Of a stretch of DNA of 64,000 nucleotides, positions 6,777-15,165 are shown piece after piece. The notes beneath the pieces were generated by a model that was not told the DNA's origin, searched no databases, and was given only the letters and a program-made list of their open reading frames with translations. The stretch is from Halorubrum rubrum (lineage in GTDB: Archaea > Halobacteriota > Halobacteria > Halobacteriales > Haloferacaceae), in contig NZ_JANHDM010000011.1 in NCBI RefSeq assembly GCF_024494685.1, forward strand, positions 62,001 to 126,000, written 5' to 3'. Position numbers and translations under genes: made by a program. Position 1 is the first letter of the stretch; each line of letters starts with the position of its first letter.

Positions 6777-7442
6777 CTATCGGTCGGTCGCGCTCACGGC
6801 CCGGTCGGAGATGTCGGCGATGCGGTCGGCAGTCGCCTCGGGCAGCGCCCGCCCCGGTGGTGGGAACTCCCGGTCGCAGTCGGCGGCGAGTTCGCGGGCG
6901 TACTCGAGCAGCTCCGCCGGCGGATCGCCGCCGACCGCGGTGGTGCCCGCGACGACCGCGAGCTCGAGCGCGTCCACTTCCAGGTTCCGGTCGAGCGCCG
7001 TCGCCTCGGCGGGATCGAGTCCCTCCTCCGCGCGTCGGGTCTGGTCGCGGCCGAACGCGCGCACGACCTCGACGGCCGCGGCCGCCGCGCCGGTGTGTGC
7101 CAGAAGCGAGAACCCGCGGGAGACGAGCACGTCCGCGGCGAGCACGTCCATGTCGGCGTCGATGTCGGACTCGCGGGTGGCGGCGGTCGCCCACGGCTCC
7201 TCGTGAGCGAGCCACCGGGTGAGTCGGAGCCCCTCGTAGATGAGTTGGACGCCGGCGGCCCGGTCGACGACCCCCTCGAGGTCGACGTCGGGGTCGAGCG
7301 CGCGGGCGGTGACGAGCGAGAGGACACCGGGGGTTACCGCGGCGTCGGCGAGCCGGTCGTCGAGGGTTTCACGGAGGCGTTCGGGCTCGACGTTCGCGAG
7401 CGCCTCGCGTGCGGCATCACGCGCCCGCGCGACATCGTCCAT
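6777..7442 (-). CDS. Conserved haloarchaeal all-helical protein of unknown function
   Basis: A 221-aa, strongly acidic and mostly helical protein (MDDVARARDAAREALANVEPERLRETLDD...). Repeated patterns such as GVQLIYEGLRLTRWL and DMDVLAADVLVSRGFSLLAHTG recall the helical packing of prenyl-synthase-like proteins, but no DDxxD motifs are present. I think it is the haloarchaeal family DUF7114 but am not sure. Start MDDV at 7442 is preferred over an upstream Met at 7550, whose extra residues are basic and Cys-rich. It is convergent with nothing and lies between two tRNA genes. Confidence 0.7.
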   Translation of the reverse strand: MDDVARARDAAREALANVEPERLRETLDDRLADAAVTPGVLSLVTARALDPDVDLEGVVDRAAGVQLIYEGLRLTRWLAHEEPWATAATRESDIDADMDVLAADVLVSRGFSLLAHTGAAAAAVEVVRAFGRDQTRRAEEGLDPAEATALDRNLEVDALELAVVAGTTAVGGDPPAELLEYARELAADCDREFPPPGRALPEATADRIADISDRAVSATDR

Positions 7443-7619
7443 TACCGATCCGTTCGGTAGGCAAGGGCAAAGACCTTTGGAAACCGCCCACGCGACGGCG
7501 ACGATCCGGGTCACAGCCCGCCCGATCGACCTGCTCCCCCGCCCTTCCATCGTCGAACGCCCGTCCGACCGTTTCGGGAGCGAACCGGGGACGATCCGCG
7601 TGCCGTCTCGATGTGACAG

Positions 7620-7629
7620 ATTTAAATAT
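7620..7629 (+). promoter_or_regulatory. TATA box of tRNA-Gly
   Basis: ATTTAAATAT lies about 31-40 bases before the mature 5' end of tRNA-Gly. Surrounding DNA is much richer in GC, and the position suits an archaeal BRE/TATA promoter. Confidence 0.6.
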
Positions 7630-7659
7630 CCGACCCGACCATCCTCTATTGCGAAGCAC

Positions 7660-7730
7660 GCACCGGTAGTGTAGTGGTATCACGCAACCTTGCCATGGTT
7701 GCAACCCGAGTTCAAATCTCGGCCGGTGCA
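7660..7730 (+). tRNA. tRNA-Gly (GCC)
   Basis: Acceptor stem GCACCGG/CCGGTGC with discriminator A. The anticodon stem GCAACC/GGTTGC has loop TTGCCAT, so the anticodon is GCC. T arm is CCGAG-TTCAAAT-CTCGG. There is no intron and no encoded CCA. A 13-base duplicate of its 3' end lies 53 bp downstream. Confidence 0.95.
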
Positions 7731-7794
7731 CTCCCTTCGGTCGTGCACCCGCCTGACTCCCGCGAGTGAAACGAGCGGGAGTCTCGGCCGGTGC
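7717..7794 (+). repeat. Duplicated 3' end of tRNA-Gly around a hairpin
   Basis: TCTCGGCCGGTGC, the 3' end of tRNA-Gly without the discriminator, is at 7717-7729 and again at 7782-7794. Between them is a 9-bp stem (7755-7763 paired with 7775-7783). Such a tRNA 3'-end duplicate is what an excised integrative element or an att-site rearrangement leaves behind. No integrase gene is near. Confidence 0.6.
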
Positions 7795-8036
7795 TTTCTG
7801 TGAACAAGTGAGCGAGATACGCCGAGAGATTTGAACGCTATCAGTCGTGCGGCGAGCGGAGCGAGGTGTGAGCGAAGCGAACGTCTGGCGTCGCTCGCGA
7901 CGATCTCGATCAGTGCGGTTTTCGATCGACTCCAACGGCCGAGACGGGCGTTTCACGCTCACGTCCGCACCGTTTCGGCGGCGTATCTTTCCGGGAAACG
8001 GACGGCTTAACCGTGAGAATACACTCCGATCGGTAT
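7795..8036 (+). other. Region upstream of the phosphate permease, no gene seen
   Basis: About 240 bp of GAGCGAAGCGAACG-type low-complexity sequence. It ends in an AT-richer part with GGCTTAAC (8001-8008) 29-36 bases before the chosen permease start, a possible TATA element. No coding frame was supported. Confidence 0.4.
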
Positions 8037-9215
8037 ATGGTCGAACTTCTTCTCGTCGTCGGGTTAGCGGTCACGGTGTTCGTCGGATACAACGTCGGGG
8101 GCTCGACGACGGGGCCGGCGTTCGGTCCCGCCGTCGGTTCCGGCGTCCTCTCGAAGGTCGGAGCCGCGGCGCTCATGTCGGTCTTCTTCTTCATCGGTGC
8201 GGGAACGCTCGGCCGGCGCGTCGTCGACACGCTGGGACGGGAACTCGTCACGCGCGGTGACGTGTTCACCCTCGAGACGAGCATCGTCGTGCTGTTTTTC
8301 ATCGGCGGGGCGCTCTTCGTCGGCAACTACTACGGTGTTCCGGCGTCGACGTCGATGACGGCGGTGGGCGCGATAGCCGGCCTCGGCGTCGCGACCGGCA
8401 GCCTCGACTGGGGCGTGATGGGCGAGATCGCGGTCTGGTGGATCGTCGCGCCGATCATCGGATTCTGGGTCTCGGGCGTCATCGGCCGGTACTTCTACCC
8501 GCGGATCAACCAGTGGATCGCGATCGAGAGCACCGACGGTCCGCTCCTCGAGTTCGACCAGTCGGGGACCGTTCCGCGTCCCGGCCTCGGACCGGAGACG
8601 ACGCGCCGGGAGGTCGGCGGCGCGATCATCGTCGTCGCCATCGGCTGTCTGATGGCGTTCTCCTCGGGAACCTCGAACATCGCGAACGCGATCGCACCGC
8701 TCGTCGGCGCGGGCGTCGTCGAGATGAACCCCATGATCCTTCTCGGGAGCGCCGCGGTCGCGGTCGGCGCGTTCACCATCGCACGGCGTACGCTCGACAC
8801 CCTCGGCAACGACATCACCGACCTCCCGCTCACCGCGGCGATCGTCGTCGCCGTCGTCTCCTCGGGGATCGTCGTCGGCCTCTCGGCCATCGGGATCCCC
8901 GCGTCGTTCGTCATCATCGCGACGATGTCGATCGTCGGACTCGGATGGGGCCGCGCGACCCGGACGGTCACCGTCGGCGAGGGGATCCGCGGCGGCGGGG
9001 AGACGAACGTCTCCGTCGGCGCGCTGAAGGCCGACGAACCCGGCGACGAGCCCGAGGGGATCGGCGAGGAGGACCCCGCGGACATCCCGGCGGCGGCGGA
9101 CCTGTTCAACCCGTCGACGACCGCCCGGATCGTCGTCCTACAGAACGTCGTCCCGCTGCTCTCGACGCTCGGCGCGCTCGCCGCCTTCGGACTCCTCTTC
9201 CGGTTCGTCTGGTGA
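8037..9215 (+). CDS. PiT-family inorganic phosphate permease
   Basis: A 392-aa inner-membrane transporter of the PiT family (PF01384), which moves phosphate with a cation. Both signature repeats are present: the N-terminal GYNVGGSTTGPAFGPAVG (about 17-34) and the C-terminal FSSGTSNIANAIAPLVGAG (about 213-231). A hydrophilic loop with acidic residues (KADEPGDEPEGIGEEDPAD) precedes the final helices. ATG 8037 gives MVELLLVVG, directly entering helix 1. A GTG at 8013 would add eight polar residues and is less likely. A second, diverged PiT gene is at 18828. Confidence 0.9.
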   Translation: MVELLLVVGLAVTVFVGYNVGGSTTGPAFGPAVGSGVLSKVGAAALMSVFFFIGAGTLGRRVVDTLGRELVTRGDVFTLETSIVVLFFIGGALFVGNYYGVPASTSMTAVGAIAGLGVATGSLDWGVMGEIAVWWIVAPIIGFWVSGVIGRYFYPRINQWIAIESTDGPLLEFDQSGTVPRPGLGPETTRREVGGAIIVVAIGCLMAFSSGTSNIANAIAPLVGAGVVEMNPMILLGSAAVAVGAFTIARRTLDTLGNDITDLPLTAAIVVAVVSSGIVVGLSAIGIPASFVIIATMSIVGLGWGRATRTVTVGEGIRGGGETNVSVGALKADEPGDEPEGIGEEDPADIPAAADLFNPSTTARIVVLQNVVPLLSTLGALAAFGLLFRFVW

Positions 9216-9250
9216 GGCCGAATGCGGTTCGGTTGACGTTCGCCCGAGCC

Positions 9251-9859
9251 TCACCGGCCGAACCGTCGCTGTCTGTCCTGAAAGTCGAGGACGGCACGGA
9301 GGTAGTCTCGCCGCCTGAACTCCCGCCAGTTCACGTCGGTGAAGTAGAGTTCGGCGTACACCGACTGCCAGATGGCGAAATCCGAGAGCCGCTCCGCGCC
9401 GGTCTTGATCACCAGATCGGGTTCGGTCGGGAACACCAACCGGTCCGTGACGGCCGCCTCGTCGATCTCTTCGGGCCGCAACTCGCCGGCGTCGACGTCG
9501 GCGGCGATGTCGCGGACCGCGGCGGCGAACTCGGCTTTTCCACCGAGGCCGACGTTCACGCGGATCGGAGCGCCCGCCGACTCGGTGTCGCCCGGACCGC
9601 GGATCGACATCGGCCGCGGCGCGTCCAGCTCCCGGAACTCTCGGACGAGCGCGGGGACCACCGCCTCGTCGAGCACGGAGACGGAGACGGTCACCCGCTC
9701 CGCCCCGTAGTCGAACGCCCAGCCGAGCGCCGCGGCGAGGGTGTCGAGCGCGCCGTCCGCGAGCAGGTCGCGCTCGGTGATGACGATGGCGACGTGCTCT
9801 GGCGGGTCTCCCTCGTGGAGGCGGTGGCGAACCGTGAGATACGCGTCGTAGAGTCCCAC
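9251..9859 (-). CDS. Divergent cis-prenyltransferase (UppS-like) lacking the DGN motif
   Basis: A 202-aa protein of the undecaprenyl diphosphate synthase family (PF01255). The C-terminal half is well preserved: GLGGKAEFAAAV, PTEPDLVIKTGAERLSDFAIWQSVYAELYF and an end with RRFGR, which holds an R-x-G. The N-terminal catalytic part is not. Where the family has I-M-D-G-N-R-R-W, this protein has IVITERDLLAD, with no Asp-Gly-Asn. It starts at GTG 9859 (VGLYDAY), because upstream in-frame residues are GC-rich filler. Absence of the catalytic Asp suggests a regulatory or partner subunit. It is divergent from the membrane-protein/DUF5812 pair. Confidence 0.8.
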   Translation of the reverse strand: MGLYDAYLTVRHRLHEGDPPEHVAIVITERDLLADGALDTLAAALGWAFDYGAERVTVSVSVLDEAVVPALVREFRELDAPRPMSIRGPGDTESAGAPIRVNVGLGGKAEFAAAVRDIAADVDAGELRPEEIDEAAVTDRLVFPTEPDLVIKTGAERLSDFAIWQSVYAELYFTDVNWREFRRRDYLRAVLDFQDRQRRFGR

Positions 9860-9934
9860 GGTCGCCGATCGCCCCGCGGGGTGTAAAACCTCGCGGACGA
9901 GAGGTTTAATCGCCCGTCGCTCCAAGGGCGCGTG

Positions 9935-10480
9935 ATGACCGACAGCTACCGTGGGGTGTTCGGCGCGATCCCGTACGCGATCCGCAACACCGACTCGTGG
10001 ACGATGCGCGTCTACGGGGTTATCGGCACGCTGGCGACCGCGGCCATCGCGCTCGTGGTCGCGCTCGCCCTCGTCGTCTGGATGGCCGAAACCGCCGGCG
10101 TCCCGAGCGGGACGTACCTGTTCACGCGCTCTTTGTACGTGGTTTTGGGATTCGCCGCCGTCGCCCCGCTTCTGGCCCCGCTGCTCTTCGTCGCCCGCCG
10201 GCACCGTCGGGAGCTTCCCGTCGCGGCCGGCTACGACCGGAAGCTGGCGTACGCGGGCTTTCTCTTCTTAGCCTCGCTGTACCTCGGGCTTATCGTCACC
10301 GCGCCCGCGGACCTGCGCGACCCGACCGAGTCCGTGCTGCTGTCGGCGCTGTACGCGCTCCCCCGGCCGGCCGGAGCGCTCTTCCCCGTTCTCGCCGCCG
10401 CGGTCGTGTTCTGGACACACTACCGGCTCCGAGACGACGACGAGGACGGCTCGAAACCCGGAAATGGCTCGGCGGCCTAG
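9935..10480 (+). CDS. Four-helix membrane protein (DUF8056-like, tentative)
   Basis: A 181-aa integral membrane protein with four predicted helices (about 27-50, 64-84, 103-122 and 142-160), cytoplasmic arginine-rich loops (ARRHRREL) and an acidic C-terminal tail. No function is known. It sits divergently beside the cis-prenyltransferase-like gene and 8 bp before the DUF5812 gene, an arrangement I recall in other haloarchaea. GTG 9932 is possible, but ATG 9935 is preferred because it lies about 25 bases after GAGGTTTAATC. Confidence 0.75.
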   Translation: MTDSYRGVFGAIPYAIRNTDSWTMRVYGVIGTLATAAIALVVALALVVWMAETAGVPSGTYLFTRSLYVVLGFAAVAPLLAPLLFVARRHRRELPVAAGYDRKLAYAGFLFLASLYLGLIVTAPADLRDPTESVLLSALYALPRPAGALFPVLAAAVVFWTHYRLRDDDEDGSKPGNGSAA

Positions 10481-10488
10481 CGCCGACG

Positions 10489-10959
10489 ATGACCGACGAA
10501 AAGGAGGGAACGTTCCTCGTCACCCACGTCGAGGAGGACTCCGCGGTGCTCAAGGACGCCGAGGACGGCCAAGTCCACACGCTGAGCTCGAATCCGGGGC
10601 TGGCGGTCGACGACGCCGTCGAGGCGACCGTCGCGCCCGACCCGCCGATGGAGGTCACCTACCGGGTGATCGAACTGGAAGAGCGACGGTCGCTCTCGCT
10701 CGAGCGCAGCGAGGAGCCCCCGACGGTTCACGAGCGTGAACTGGCCGCCGACCTAGAGACGGGGGAGTTGACTCGCGAACCGCGCGCCGGGATCGGCGAG
10801 ATCCACGTGTTGTCGCCGCCGGAGGACGCGACCGAGGAGGCGGCCGGGGACGTGCTCTCGGATCGCGAGGGAACGCTCTCGAGAGCCGCCAGGCTCGGGG
10901 TGAACCGCGTCGAGGTCCGGGCGGAGCCGGGCGTGCTCAGCGTGCGGTACCTGCCCTGA
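10489..10959 (+). CDS. DUF5812 family protein
   Basis: A 156-aa acidic cytosolic protein. The opening KEGTFLVTHVEEDSAVLKDAEDGQVHTLSSNPGL and the following VTYRVIELEERRSLSLERSEEPPTVHE match the haloarchaeal DUF5812 family as I know it. The N-terminal half looks like a small beta barrel and the C-terminal half an alpha-beta unit. Function is unknown. It lies 8 bp after the membrane-protein gene and is probably co-transcribed with it. Confidence 0.8.
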   Translation: MTDEKEGTFLVTHVEEDSAVLKDAEDGQVHTLSSNPGLAVDDAVEATVAPDPPMEVTYRVIELEERRSLSLERSEEPPTVHERELAADLETGELTREPRAGIGEIHVLSPPEDATEEAAGDVLSDREGTLSRAARLGVNRVEVRAEPGVLSVRYLP

Positions 10960-11052
10960 GTTCGGGAGCGGTTCGGAGCGCCGTTTCGCGGTTCTGGAGA
11001 GAGAAGAAGGGATGCGATCCTCTCTCCATGCCGAGTATCGGACTGAGAGAAA

Positions 11053-11478
11053 CTAGAAAACGGTGGACAACGTGATGAAGTCGAGCCTGACGAGTTGCCA
11101 ACTGAACCCGAGTCCGAGAACTGCCAGTAGTGTTTGGTGAATACGGGCTCTCCGTGACCAGCACCGATTCCACCACGCGAGTAGTGCGCCGGCAGTCGTC
11201 ACGAGCGTGAAAAACACGACGAGGGACGGGAGTGTGAGCGCGACTTGCATCGGGACCGGTCGCGTGATGAGCGCGAGTTCGCCGCCCCTCTCAATGACGA
11301 CTACCAGGAGCAGGACAAATCCGAGGGAAACGGCACTCAGTCCGACGCTGGCCGTACGAGCGAGCCACGTGAGACGACGCCCTCGAGGGGTGAGATCTCC
11401 CGTTCTCTCGTCACCGTCCGTGTGTTCGGTGGGGTCGCCTGACTGCTGGGAAGCGGTCGCTCTGGAGTGGTCCGTCAT
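11053..11478 (-). CDS. Membrane protein resembling the detached C-terminus of a serine hydrolase
   Basis: A 141-aa protein with a polar N-terminal 45 residues, then three membrane helices (about 50-72, 80-105 and 115-132). Its last part, RIHQTLLAVLGLGFSWQLVRLDFITLS, resembles the C-terminal membrane end of larger haloarchaeal serine hydrolases, where it follows the beta-lactamase domain in one chain (family knowledge, from memory). Here its ATG overlaps the hydrolase stop (ATGA), so it is translationally coupled. It is either a natural split or a frameshift in the linker. Confidence 0.7.
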   Translation of the reverse strand: MTDHSRATASQQSGDPTEHTDGDERTGDLTPRGRRLTWLARTASVGLSAVSLGFVLLLVVVIERGGELALITRPVPMQVALTLPSLVVFFTLVTTAGALLAWWNRCWSRRARIHQTLLAVLGLGFSWQLVRLDFITLSTVF

Positions 11479-13187
11479 TCGGTGTGTTTCCTCTCGGTGA
11501 CCGAATCCGTCTCCGTGCGGTACTGGTTCCACTGCTGCCGAACGCGCCGTCCGCCCCATCCGGCGAGCGAAAGGCCGAATCCGGCGAGGGGTACTCCGAG
11601 AGCGCTCCCGGTGACGAGTTGGCGTTCGTGGAACGGAACTGGCCGGTAGACGCCGATCGGCTCGCTTGCCAGATGCATTGCCTCGACCTCACCGTCCGTG
11701 ACCTCGAACGCCAGGACATCGTTCCCGTCAACCTCGTGATAGACGTACGGATCGGTCTCGATCCACTGCCGCGGATCGCCGTCGAGCGTCGTCGTGCGGA
11801 GACGGCCGTTGGCTGCGGGGTCGACTGACACGTGTTCCAGCACATCGATCAGTTGGAGCGGACCGCGGCGTGGCAGGCTGGAGAGGCTATACTCGCCGGC
11901 AACGGTTTCCGCGCGTTCCCGGCCCCCCGACTGTGGTGTCGGTGAGGGGTCAGTCGACGGTGATCGAAGCCCGTATGTAACAAGAAGTTCGTCGATCACG
12001 TCACCCGGTGGCGGTGACGCACCGCTGTTGCTGTTGTAGTTCACGAAGATCCCGATATCAGCTGCCGGTGCGAGGACGAGATGGCTCGAAAAGTGAACCG
12101 TCGCGCCTGAATGACCGATTACTCCAGCGTCCGGGTTCCCGTATTCGTGGAAGCCGTACCGCCAGTTGGTGACGGCGGGATGCCGCACGTGATGGTGGTC
12201 GTACATCACTCGTGCGGTGTCTGCCTGTAAGATCCGTGTGTCGTCGACCGTACCGGCACCGAGGTGTGCGCACATGAACGCCGCCATATCACGCGCCGTC
12301 GCCGTCATCGACCCCGCCGGACGCATATTGATGTACACCGGCTCAGCGGACTGGAAGTCGTCTCCATCTCGGGTATGGCCTACGGCGAGGGTTCCAGAAT
12401 AGTCGTCCCGGACGGGCTGAGAGAACGTGCTGTGGCTCATGTCGAGTGGTTCGAAAATCTCTGACTGGACGTACTCCTCGAACGTGGTATCGTGGACTTC
12501 CGCGACGATGTGTCCGGCGAGGGCCGCCCCGTAGTTCGAGTACCCGACTAGTTCACCCGGCGGGCGCACGCGACGCGGCTTCCCATCGGCGAGAACGGTT
12601 TCCAGCGGCTCGATACCGTTCGGGTCAGCGACCACGTCAGGATCGATCGCCGACTCGAACCCCGCGGTGTGAGTTCCGAGGTGGCGTAGCGTCACCGGCT
12701 CCGCGTCGGTCTCCGGAACCGTGATCGCAGAACCGTCGAGATAACGGTTGACATCCTCGTCGAGATCGAGGACGCCCCGTTCGACGCCTTGCATAACGGC
12801 CGTCCACGTTACGAGCTTGCCGACTGAACCGACGCGAAACGCGGTCTCGGGTGCTCGAACCGGTGTGCCGGAGTCCACAGCAGCGTCGCCGTATCCCTTG
12901 ATGAGGATGGGACCATCGCGTCGAACGATAGCCACGGCCGCGCCCGGCGTCGTCGTCCCGACTCGCTGCGTCATCACGTCATCGACGAACGATTCGACCT
13001 CATCGGCGTCAGGAAACGGGTTCTCAGGGGATGAGACGGGTTCAGCCATGGATTCGACACCGACGGTCGCTCTGCCCGTTGTACTGGCCAGCCCGGAGAC
13101 GGTGAGGGTACCGAGCCCGGCGAGAACCGCTCGCCGGGATGTGTACCCGGCATCGCTGGTTCGTCGACTCGGGTTCCGGTCGCTCAT
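11475..13187 (-). CDS. Tat-exported serine hydrolase (beta-lactamase/class C PBP-like)
   Basis: A 570-aa protein of the beta-lactamase family (PF00144). A Tat signal is present (SRRAVLAGLGTLTV, about 17-30). The catalytic set is complete: S121-V-G-K124, Y216-S-N218 and H359-S-G361. A beta-rich region follows from about 420, then one membrane helix at about 525-545 (GSALGVPLAGFGLSLAGWGG) and a charged tail. It would act outside the cell as an esterase or peptidase; the substrate is unknown. Its start overlaps the stop of the upstream methyltransferase gene, and its stop overlaps the start of a membrane protein gene. Confidence 0.88.
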   Translation of the reverse strand: MSDRNPSRRTSDAGYTSRRAVLAGLGTLTVSGLASTTGRATVGVESMAEPVSSPENPFPDADEVESFVDDVMTQRVGTTTPGAAVAIVRRDGPILIKGYGDAAVDSGTPVRAPETAFRVGSVGKLVTWTAVMQGVERGVLDLDEDVNRYLDGSAITVPETDAEPVTLRHLGTHTAGFESAIDPDVVADPNGIEPLETVLADGKPRRVRPPGELVGYSNYGAALAGHIVAEVHDTTFEEYVQSEIFEPLDMSHSTFSQPVRDDYSGTLAVGHTRDGDDFQSAEPVYINMRPAGSMTATARDMAAFMCAHLGAGTVDDTRILQADTARVMYDHHHVRHPAVTNWRYGFHEYGNPDAGVIGHSGATVHFSSHLVLAPAADIGIFVNYNSNSGASPPPGDVIDELLVTYGLRSPSTDPSPTPQSGGRERAETVAGEYSLSSLPRRGPLQLIDVLEHVSVDPAANGRLRTTTLDGDPRQWIETDPYVYHEVDGNDVLAFEVTDGEVEAMHLASEPIGVYRPVPFHERQLVTGSALGVPLAGFGLSLAGWGGRRVRQQWNQYRTETDSVTERKHTE

Positions 13188-13894
13188 TCCGCGGGCTCGT
13201 CTACGACCGGGTCACACGCTATTCGGGTGATCCGGCCGAGTTGCGCGGTTTCGGCTTCAGCCACGGAGAGCCCGGCTCGACGGACCACGGAGAGCGGCTC
13301 TTGGGTCACTCGACAGCCGGACTTCTCGTAGTGGGCGTCGGCGCGCCAGTCCAGGTACCGTGCGATGAGGCCGTTGTCGCTTCGACCGTGTTCGAGCAAC
13401 AGGACCCGTCCGTCGGGCCGACAGACGCGCGCCATCTCTCGAAGCGCCGCGTCGGGATCGGGGAACGTACAGGTCGATAACGAGGAGATGACCGTATCGA
13501 AACTGTCGTCCTCGAACTCGAGGTCCTGTGCGTCCATCCGCGTGACGGTCCCGTCCCGTTCGAGGGCCTCGAGCTCGGATCTGGCGCGTTCCAACAACGG
13601 TTCGCTGACGTCGATGCCGACGATCTCGGTTGACTCCGGGAGGTACCGAAAGTTCTCACCCGTTCCGCACGCGACGTCGAGTACCCGTCCCTCGGCGTGG
13701 GAGAACTGGCGGCGGCGATGTCGCCCGGTTACCAGGCGATTCAGCCAGCCGAGCCGGTCGATCCATCTCGCGTAGCGTGCGTAGGCGTCCTGGATGTCCT
13801 GGACGGTCATCTGACCGTCGGTCGACGATTTCGTTCCGTGATCCGTCGAGTGTCGGGGGGAGTCCGACGTGTTGATCGTGTCGTTGTTGGCCAT
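13184..13894 (-). CDS. Class I SAM-dependent methyltransferase
   Basis: A 236-aa methyltransferase of the Methyltransf_11 group. Motif I is VLDVACGTGENFRYLP (71-86), motif II has IVGIDVSEPLLERA, and the post-II region FEDDSFDTVISSLSTCTF is typical. The first 28 residues are a Thr/Ser/Asp-rich lead, and M29 (MTVQDIQDAYARYA) is an alternative start. It is the first gene of a three-gene overlapping operon with the serine hydrolase and membrane protein. It may modify a lipid or small molecule, but nothing in the sequence fixes the substrate. Confidence 0.85.
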   Translation of the reverse strand: MANNDTINTSDSPRHSTDHGTKSSTDGQMTVQDIQDAYARYARWIDRLGWLNRLVTGRHRRRQFSHAEGRVLDVACGTGENFRYLPESTEIVGIDVSEPLLERARSELEALERDGTVTRMDAQDLEFEDDSFDTVISSLSTCTFPDPDAALREMARVCRPDGRVLLLEHGRSDNGLIARYLDWRADAHYEKSGCRVTQEPLSVVRRAGLSVAEAETAQLGRITRIACDPVVDEPAE

Positions 13895-14101
13895 CGGTGA
13901 GCACCTCGGTCTTCATCCGAAGAGAGGACAACGTGCCCGATAAATATTATCGAATAATTGATATATTTTCAGACCGGTTTCAAAACCACGGTTAAGCGCC
14001 TGCCCGTATTCAACAGCCAAAACACGAACAACGAAGCACAACAGCGCCCACACCTCCGAAACGCTCAACCGCGATTTTGAAACTCTATTGACGGATCCAG
14101 C
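13895..14101 (-). promoter_or_regulatory. AT-rich promoter region with inverted repeat
   Basis: The 207-bp gap between the regulator gene and the methyltransferase operon is unusually AT-rich at 13939-13970. ATTAT-CGA-ATAAT (13946-13958) forms a short inverted repeat that could be an operator, possibly for the regulator encoded just upstream (inference). Confidence 0.45.
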
Positions 14102-15043
14102 TCAATCGAGATCCCGACCGCGCACGCGCTCGGTCCGCGTCGTCCGAGCAGCGTCGTCGAGGAACACCCGAAGCACCGCACCCTCGTGACGCAACTCGAC
14201 TCGGTACTCAACCGGATCAGTAGCGATCCGTTCGGCGCTCCACCGGCCCTCTCTGAGATATCGATGGAGCTCCCACCACCCGCTCCCCAGAATATCGACG
14301 CCGTGCTCCCAGTAAAACGCGATCGACGGGGGACGAAACGCCGCGCTGTACGTCAGCGGTCCGCTATACCGGCGTAGACACGCCTCACACTCGTCGACCG
14401 TGAAATGCGAGACCGGTACATCGCCGGGCAGCGACTGCTCGCTCGCATCCAGAACCTCGGTCCGGATCTCCCCGGCACACTCGGGACAGATCCCCTCTTG
14501 AACGAGGCCGAACTCCGTCGCCTGTTTCCGCTTGAGCGACTCCAGCAACGCCGGCCCCGAACGCGCACGCGCCTGCGCCGGCGTCACGATGTAGCCGGTC
14601 ACCGGCCGATCACACGACGGACACCGCACCATGAAGTACTGGTCGTCCAGCCCCGCCTCAAGCTGCGTTTCCCCGCAGAACAGGCACATCCCTTCCGTCT
14701 CGATACCGTCGACGTCGGGCGGTTGCGTGAAGTTCTCGGCGAGGATGAACCGAACGATCTGCTCGCCAGCGTGCGTGAACGTGTAGCCGCCCTCGACCTT
14801 CCGAAGGTACGTCCCCGCGAGCTCGCCGAGGTGATACGAGAGCTTCGACGTGTTATCGATCTCGACGCGCTCGTAGATCGCTGAAAACGACAACGGCGCA
14901 AACCCCGAATTCGACGGGGCCTGCTCGGATTGGGCCACGGCGACAGCCCGGAGGATCTCCACCCGGCTCTCGTCCGAAAGCAGCGCGAACACATCCGCCG
15001 CCGTTTGCTCGGAACCCATACACGAACGCTCGTTCTCACTCAT
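14102..15043 (-). CDS. ArsR-type winged-helix regulator with a zinc-binding C-terminal domain
   Basis: A 313-aa transcription regulator. The N-terminal winged helix is at about 10-95 (ADVFALLSDESRVEILRAV... SFSAIYERV... KLSYHLGELAGTYLRKVEGGYTFT). After it come two CxxC pairs (MCLFCGE and VRCPSCDR, about 118-142) and two more (ICPECAG, CEACLRR, about 183-220), likely zinc sites. I associate this C-terminal part with DUF7351 (tentative). The start is ATG 15043; a TTG at 15049 adds only two residues. It precedes the methyltransferase/hydrolase operon on the same strand and may control it. Confidence 0.8.
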   Translation of the reverse strand: MSENERSCMGSEQTAADVFALLSDESRVEILRAVAVAQSEQAPSNSGFAPLSFSAIYERVEIDNTSKLSYHLGELAGTYLRKVEGGYTFTHAGEQIVRFILAENFTQPPDVDGIETEGMCLFCGETQLEAGLDDQYFMVRCPSCDRPVTGYIVTPAQARARSGPALLESLKRKQATEFGLVQEGICPECAGEIRTEVLDASEQSLPGDVPVSHFTVDECEACLRRYSGPLTYSAAFRPPSIAFYWEHGVDILGSGWWELHRYLREGRWSAERIATDPVEYRVELRHEGAVLRVFLDDAARTTRTERVRGRDLD

Positions 15044-15165
15044 CCCCAATAGCGTCTGCGCCGAGAATCGTTCTACCCTCCGAGTACTGTTCGTGTGTTT
15101 ATGTATCTGTGCGTAACGGTTAGTTGATGAGAAGGCTTATTCGGGCTCACGGACGAATCGGTTTC

